Shown here in pieces: positions 13,340 to 15,624 of a stretch of DNA of 15,624 nucleotides. The DNA is taken from contig CAYMVS010000052.1 in assembly GCA_964394205.1 (NCBI GenBank), positions 1 through 15,624 of the forward strand, in the 5' to 3' direction. The DNA is from HGM05190 sp964394205. GTDB lineage: Bacteria > Bacteroidota > Bacteroidia > Bacteroidales > Muribaculaceae. The number at the start of each line of letters is the position of its first letter. Positions within the stretch are counted from its first letter, which is position 1. A program made the position numbers and the translations under genes. The notes under the pieces were generated by a model that was given only the letters and a program-made list of their open reading frames with translations, searched no databases and was not told the origin of the DNA.

Positions 13340-14335
13340 ATGGTAAGTTATAAGGAATTAGGTCTGGTCAACACCCGCGAGATGTTTGCCAAGGCAATCA
13401 AGGGCGGCTATGCCATCCCCGCGTTCAACTTCAACAACATGGAGCAGCTTCAGGCTATCATCAAAGCTGCAGCCGAGGAGAAATCGCCGGTGATACTCCA
13501 AGTGTCAAAAGGCGCCCGCAACTATGCCAACGCCACCTTGCTGCGCTACATGGCCCAGGGTGCCGTTGAATATGCAAAAGAGCTCGGTTGGAAAGATCCC
13601 CAGATTGTGCTCCACCTCGACCACGGCGACAGCTTTGAGCTTTGCAAGTCATGTATCGACAACGGCTTCTCGTCGGTTATGATCGACGGCAGCCATCTTC
13701 CCTACGAGGAGAATGTGGCCCTTACAAAGCAGGTTTGCGACTACGCCCATCAGTTTGACGTGACAGTTGAGGGTGAGCTCGGCGTGCTCGCCGGCGTTGA
13801 AGATGAGGTTTCGTCCGACCATCACACCTACACCGACCCCGCCGAGGTTGTCGACTTTGCAACACGCACCGGTTGTGACTCGCTCGCAATCTCGATCGGC
13901 ACAAGCCATGGCGCCTACAAGTTCACCCCCGAGCAGTGCACACGCAACGCCGAGGGCAAGCTCGTTCCCCCGCCTCTGGCCTTTGACGTGCTCGACGCCG
14001 TTATGGAAGAGCTCCCCGGTTTCCCCATCGTGCTCCACGGCTCGTCGTCAGTTCCCCAGGAAGAGGTTGACACCATCAATAAATATGGAGGCAAGCTCCC
14101 CGATGCGATCGGTATCCCCGAGGAGCAGCTGCGCAAGGCCGCCAAGAGCGCCGTTTGCAAAATCAACATCGACTCCGACAGCCGTCTGGCCATGACAGCC
14201 GCCATCCGCGAGGTGCTCGCCACCAAACCCGGTGAGTTTGACCCCCGCAAGTATCTCGGCCCCGCCCGCGACAATATGGAGAAACTCTACAAGCACAAAA
14301 TCATCAATGTGCTTGGTAGCGCCGGTAAAGCATAA
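13340..14335 (+). CDS. fbaA: Class II fructose-bisphosphate aldolase
   Basis: A 331-residue zinc enzyme that interconverts fructose 1,6-bisphosphate with dihydroxyacetone phosphate and glyceraldehyde 3-phosphate. Motifs: AFNFNNMEQ (28-36), LHLDHGD with catalytic D94 and zinc ligand H95 (91-97), TVEGELG (142-148), GTSHGAYKF with zinc ligand H190 (187-195), and IVLHGSSSVP with a further histidine. Its length and C-terminus (residues 300-331, GPARDNMEKLYKHKI) fit the family. It has its own promoter and terminator, so it is a separate unit. Its position between rhaD and the AraC regulator fits a supply of dihydroxyacetone phosphate from rhamnose, but it may simply be the housekeeping enzyme. Confidence 0.95.
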   Translation: MVSYKELGLVNTREMFAKAIKGGYAIPAFNFNNMEQLQAIIKAAAEEKSPVILQVSKGARNYANATLLRYMAQGAVEYAKELGWKDPQIVLHLDHGDSFELCKSCIDNGFSSVMIDGSHLPYEENVALTKQVCDYAHQFDVTVEGELGVLAGVEDEVSSDHHTYTDPAEVVDFATRTGCDSLAISIGTSHGAYKFTPEQCTRNAEGKLVPPPLAFDVLDAVMEELPGFPIVLHGSSSVPQEEVDTINKYGGKLPDAIGIPEEQLRKAAKSAVCKINIDSDSRLAMTAAIREVLATKPGEFDPRKYLGPARDNMEKLYKHKIINVLGSAGKA

Positions 14336-14363
14336 TAGAATCGATGCTCATTGAGCGATATGG

Positions 14364-14403
14364 CAGCGCCCTCGGCCTCTCCGGCCGGGGGCGCTGTTTG
14401 TTC
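14364..14403 (+). terminator. Intrinsic terminator of fbaA
   Basis: CAGCGCCC (14364-14371) pairs with GGGCGCTG (14389-14396), continued by a T-G wobble and CGGCC/GGCCG. The result is a 14-bp GC-rich stem with a 5-base loop, followed by TTTGTTC. It ends at the stop codon of the convergent AraC-type gene. Confidence 0.8.
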
Positions 14404-15304
14404 AGCTGCGCTGATAGGCGGTGGGGGAGAGGCCTGTCAGGTGCTTGAAATATTTGCCGAAAGAGCCTTGATTGGGGAAGTTGAGCTCGTATGCTATCTG
14501 CTGCACGTTCTTTCCTGAAAATCTAAGCAGATTTTTCGCCTCCAAAATCACATAGTCGTCGATCCACTCGGCGGCAGTGCGCCCGGTCGTCTCCTTTATG
14601 ACCAGTGAGAGATATTTTGGCGAAATAAACATTTTGCCGGCATAGAAAGCCACCGAGCGCTCCCGGCAATGGTATTTGTGGACCAGCTGACGGAACTGCA
14701 GGGCATACATCGCGCGCCTCGAGCGGGGCTGCTCCGACACCTGGTTGTGGTCGACGCGCTTGCTCATAAACTGCATCACCTGATAGCAGATCAGCACCAC
14801 CAGAGCCTGTGCTATCGGCTTGAGATAAAATTTGTCGGACTTCAATGTGTTGAGATACAGCGAGCTGAAACTGTTTTCGAGCAGCGAGATCTCCTCGGCG
14901 TCGAGTGGGAGCACCGGGTTGGGGGAGATGTTGATGGCCGGGATTGAGTCAAGCACCCTCAGGTCGATGTTGAGATTGTGCAGGAAAGAGTGGCTCAGAA
15001 AAAGGATGTAGAGGTCGACCTCGCCGTTCTCAACCTTTTCAAAGCTTATCAGCTTGTCGGGCCCTATGCCCAGCAGGGTGTTTCCCGTGACGAGCTGATG
15101 CTCTAAGTTGACGCTAAGGGTGATAGAGCCTTGCCGGCACAGCACAAACGCCATCCCGTCAATCCTCATGGGAGTGGTGGCGATGGTGTGGGTTTTGGAG
15201 TCGCCCTTGATGTGGGCCAGCAGATAGTTGTCGTCCATGCGGCAATATTCAGTGGCGATTGTGGCCAGGGCGCTGATTTGTGATATGTTGACCGACTTTT
15301 CCAT
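14402..15304 (-). CDS. AraC-family transcriptional regulator, probable rhamnose activator
   Basis: A 300-residue regulator. The N-terminal part (about 40-180) looks like a ligand-binding beta domain with a helical tail (CYQVMQFMSKRV). The C-terminal 100 residues are a full AraC/XylS domain: first helix-turn-helix about 216-239 (VAFYAGKMFISPKYLSLVIK), second about 265-288, ending in the signature FPNQGSFGKYFKHLTGLSPTAYQRS. In Bacteroides thetaiotaomicron an AraC-type protein encoded beside the rha operon activates it with rhamnose. The same role is likely here, though fbaA lies between. It has its own promoter and converges on the fba terminator. The symbol rhaR is plausible but not proven by sequence alone. 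Confidence 0.88.
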   Translation of the reverse strand: MEKSVNISQISALATIATEYCRMDDNYLLAHIKGDSKTHTIATTPMRIDGMAFVLCRQGSITLSVNLEHQLVTGNTLLGIGPDKLISFEKVENGEVDLYILFLSHSFLHNLNIDLRVLDSIPAINISPNPVLPLDAEEISLLENSFSSLYLNTLKSDKFYLKPIAQALVVLICYQVMQFMSKRVDHNQVSEQPRSRRAMYALQFRQLVHKYHCRERSVAFYAGKMFISPKYLSLVIKETTGRTAAEWIDDYVILEAKNLLRFSGKNVQQIAYELNFPNQGSFGKYFKHLTGLSPTAYQRS

Positions 15305-15333
15305 TATTTCCTATAATATACAATTTTTGACCA

Positions 15334-15363
15334 CAAAGATAGCCAAAATTGGCACATTTTCAA
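15334..15363 (-). promoter_or_regulatory. Promoter of the AraC-type regulator, with internal inverted repeat
   Basis: On the minus strand, TTG (15361-15363), a 19-base spacer and TATCTTTG (15334-15341). Inside the spacer, GCCAA and TTGGC (15342-15353) form an inverted repeat around AA, well placed for a repressor or autoregulation. The region 15364-15500 shows no gene. Confidence 0.68.
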
Positions 15364-15503
15364 CCTTGATGAGGGAAAAAGACAAAAACACCGGTATGGA
15401 TGGACACCGGGAGACTCAGGATGATAAGAGGCCCCCGGGACAACTCCAAAACAGCCATTCGGCCGCCATACCCATAAAAATCGCTTAAAAAAAGAGAAAA
15501 ATG

Positions 15504-15534
15504 TTGCACAATTAAAAAAAACTATATACTTTTG
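15504..15534 (+). promoter_or_regulatory. Promoter of tRNA-Asn
   Basis: TTG (15504-15506), a 20-base spacer and TACTTTTG (15527-15534). A small hairpin (AGCCC 15544-15548 with GGGCT 15556-15560) lies in the short leader before the tRNA. Confidence 0.75.
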
Positions 15535-15573
15535 CAACGCAATAGCCCCAAGGGAGGGCTGTTAAATGTGAAT

Positions 15574-15624
15574 GCTTCAGTAGCTCAGTTGGTTAGAGCA
15601 CCTGACTGTTAATCAGGGGGTCGT
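15574..15624 (+). tRNA. tRNA-Asn (anticodon GTT), truncated by the window edge
   Basis: The 5' part of a tRNA: acceptor arm GCTTCAG, then TA, D stem GCTC/GAGC around AGTTGGTTA, anticodon stem CCTGA/TCAGG with loop CTGTTAA, giving anticodon GTT for asparagine. The variable region begins GGGTCGT and the sequence ends there, so the T arm and 3' acceptor arm are outside the window. Confidence 0.9.

Overview
The window reads as a chromosome segment of a Bacteroidales gut bacterium, most likely from the Muribaculaceae or a near relative (family level is inference). The main evidence is the promoter type: at least seven upstream regions carry the Bacteroidetes sigma-factor signature, a -7 box TAnnTTTG, most with a TTTG or TTG box 19-20 bases further upstream. 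Shine-Dalgarno sequences are weak, the tRNA-Leu gene does not encode its CCA end, and the rhamnose genes follow a Bacteroides-like plan with an AraC-type regulator.

Left end (1-2940): an AT-rich block holding a two-gene type II restriction-modification system on the minus strand, restriction enzyme first and N6-adenine methyltransferase second, with a 4-base overlap. It is bracketed by a perfect 45-bp direct repeat. The repeat contains the intrinsic terminator of the adjacent tRNA-Leu(CAA) gene, so the module looks like a small insertion at the tRNA 3' flank. The restriction gene's promoter lies so close to its ATG that its mRNA is probably leaderless.

Middle (3144-5260): glgB, a GH13 glycogen branching enzyme of the eukaryote-like subfamily. 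Convergent with it (7196 down to 5278) is the most unusual part of the window, a compact minus-strand operon. It encodes a 50-residue acidic peptide, an S24/S26 (SipW-like) serine peptidase, an HprK-like P-loop kinase and a PqqD-like peptide-recognition protein. A strong terminator-like hairpin separates the peptide gene from the enzymes. This resembles a RiPP (ribosomally made, post-translationally modified peptide) locus. It shares parts with lasso-peptide clusters but has no cyclase or transglutaminase-type protease, so the product is unknown.

Right half (7479-13164): an L-rhamnose catabolic operon on the plus strand: rhaM (mutarotase), rhaB (kinase), rhaA (isomerase), an unrecognised lipoprotein, rhaT (proton symporter) and rhaD (aldolase). 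Rhamnose is imported, epimerised, isomerised to rhamnulose, phosphorylated and split to DHAP plus L-lactaldehyde. No lactaldehyde reductase is present. A class II fructose-bisphosphate aldolase with its own promoter follows and could use the DHAP. A convergent AraC-family gene, probably the rhamnose activator, comes next, and a tRNA-Asn(GTT) gene is cut by the right edge.
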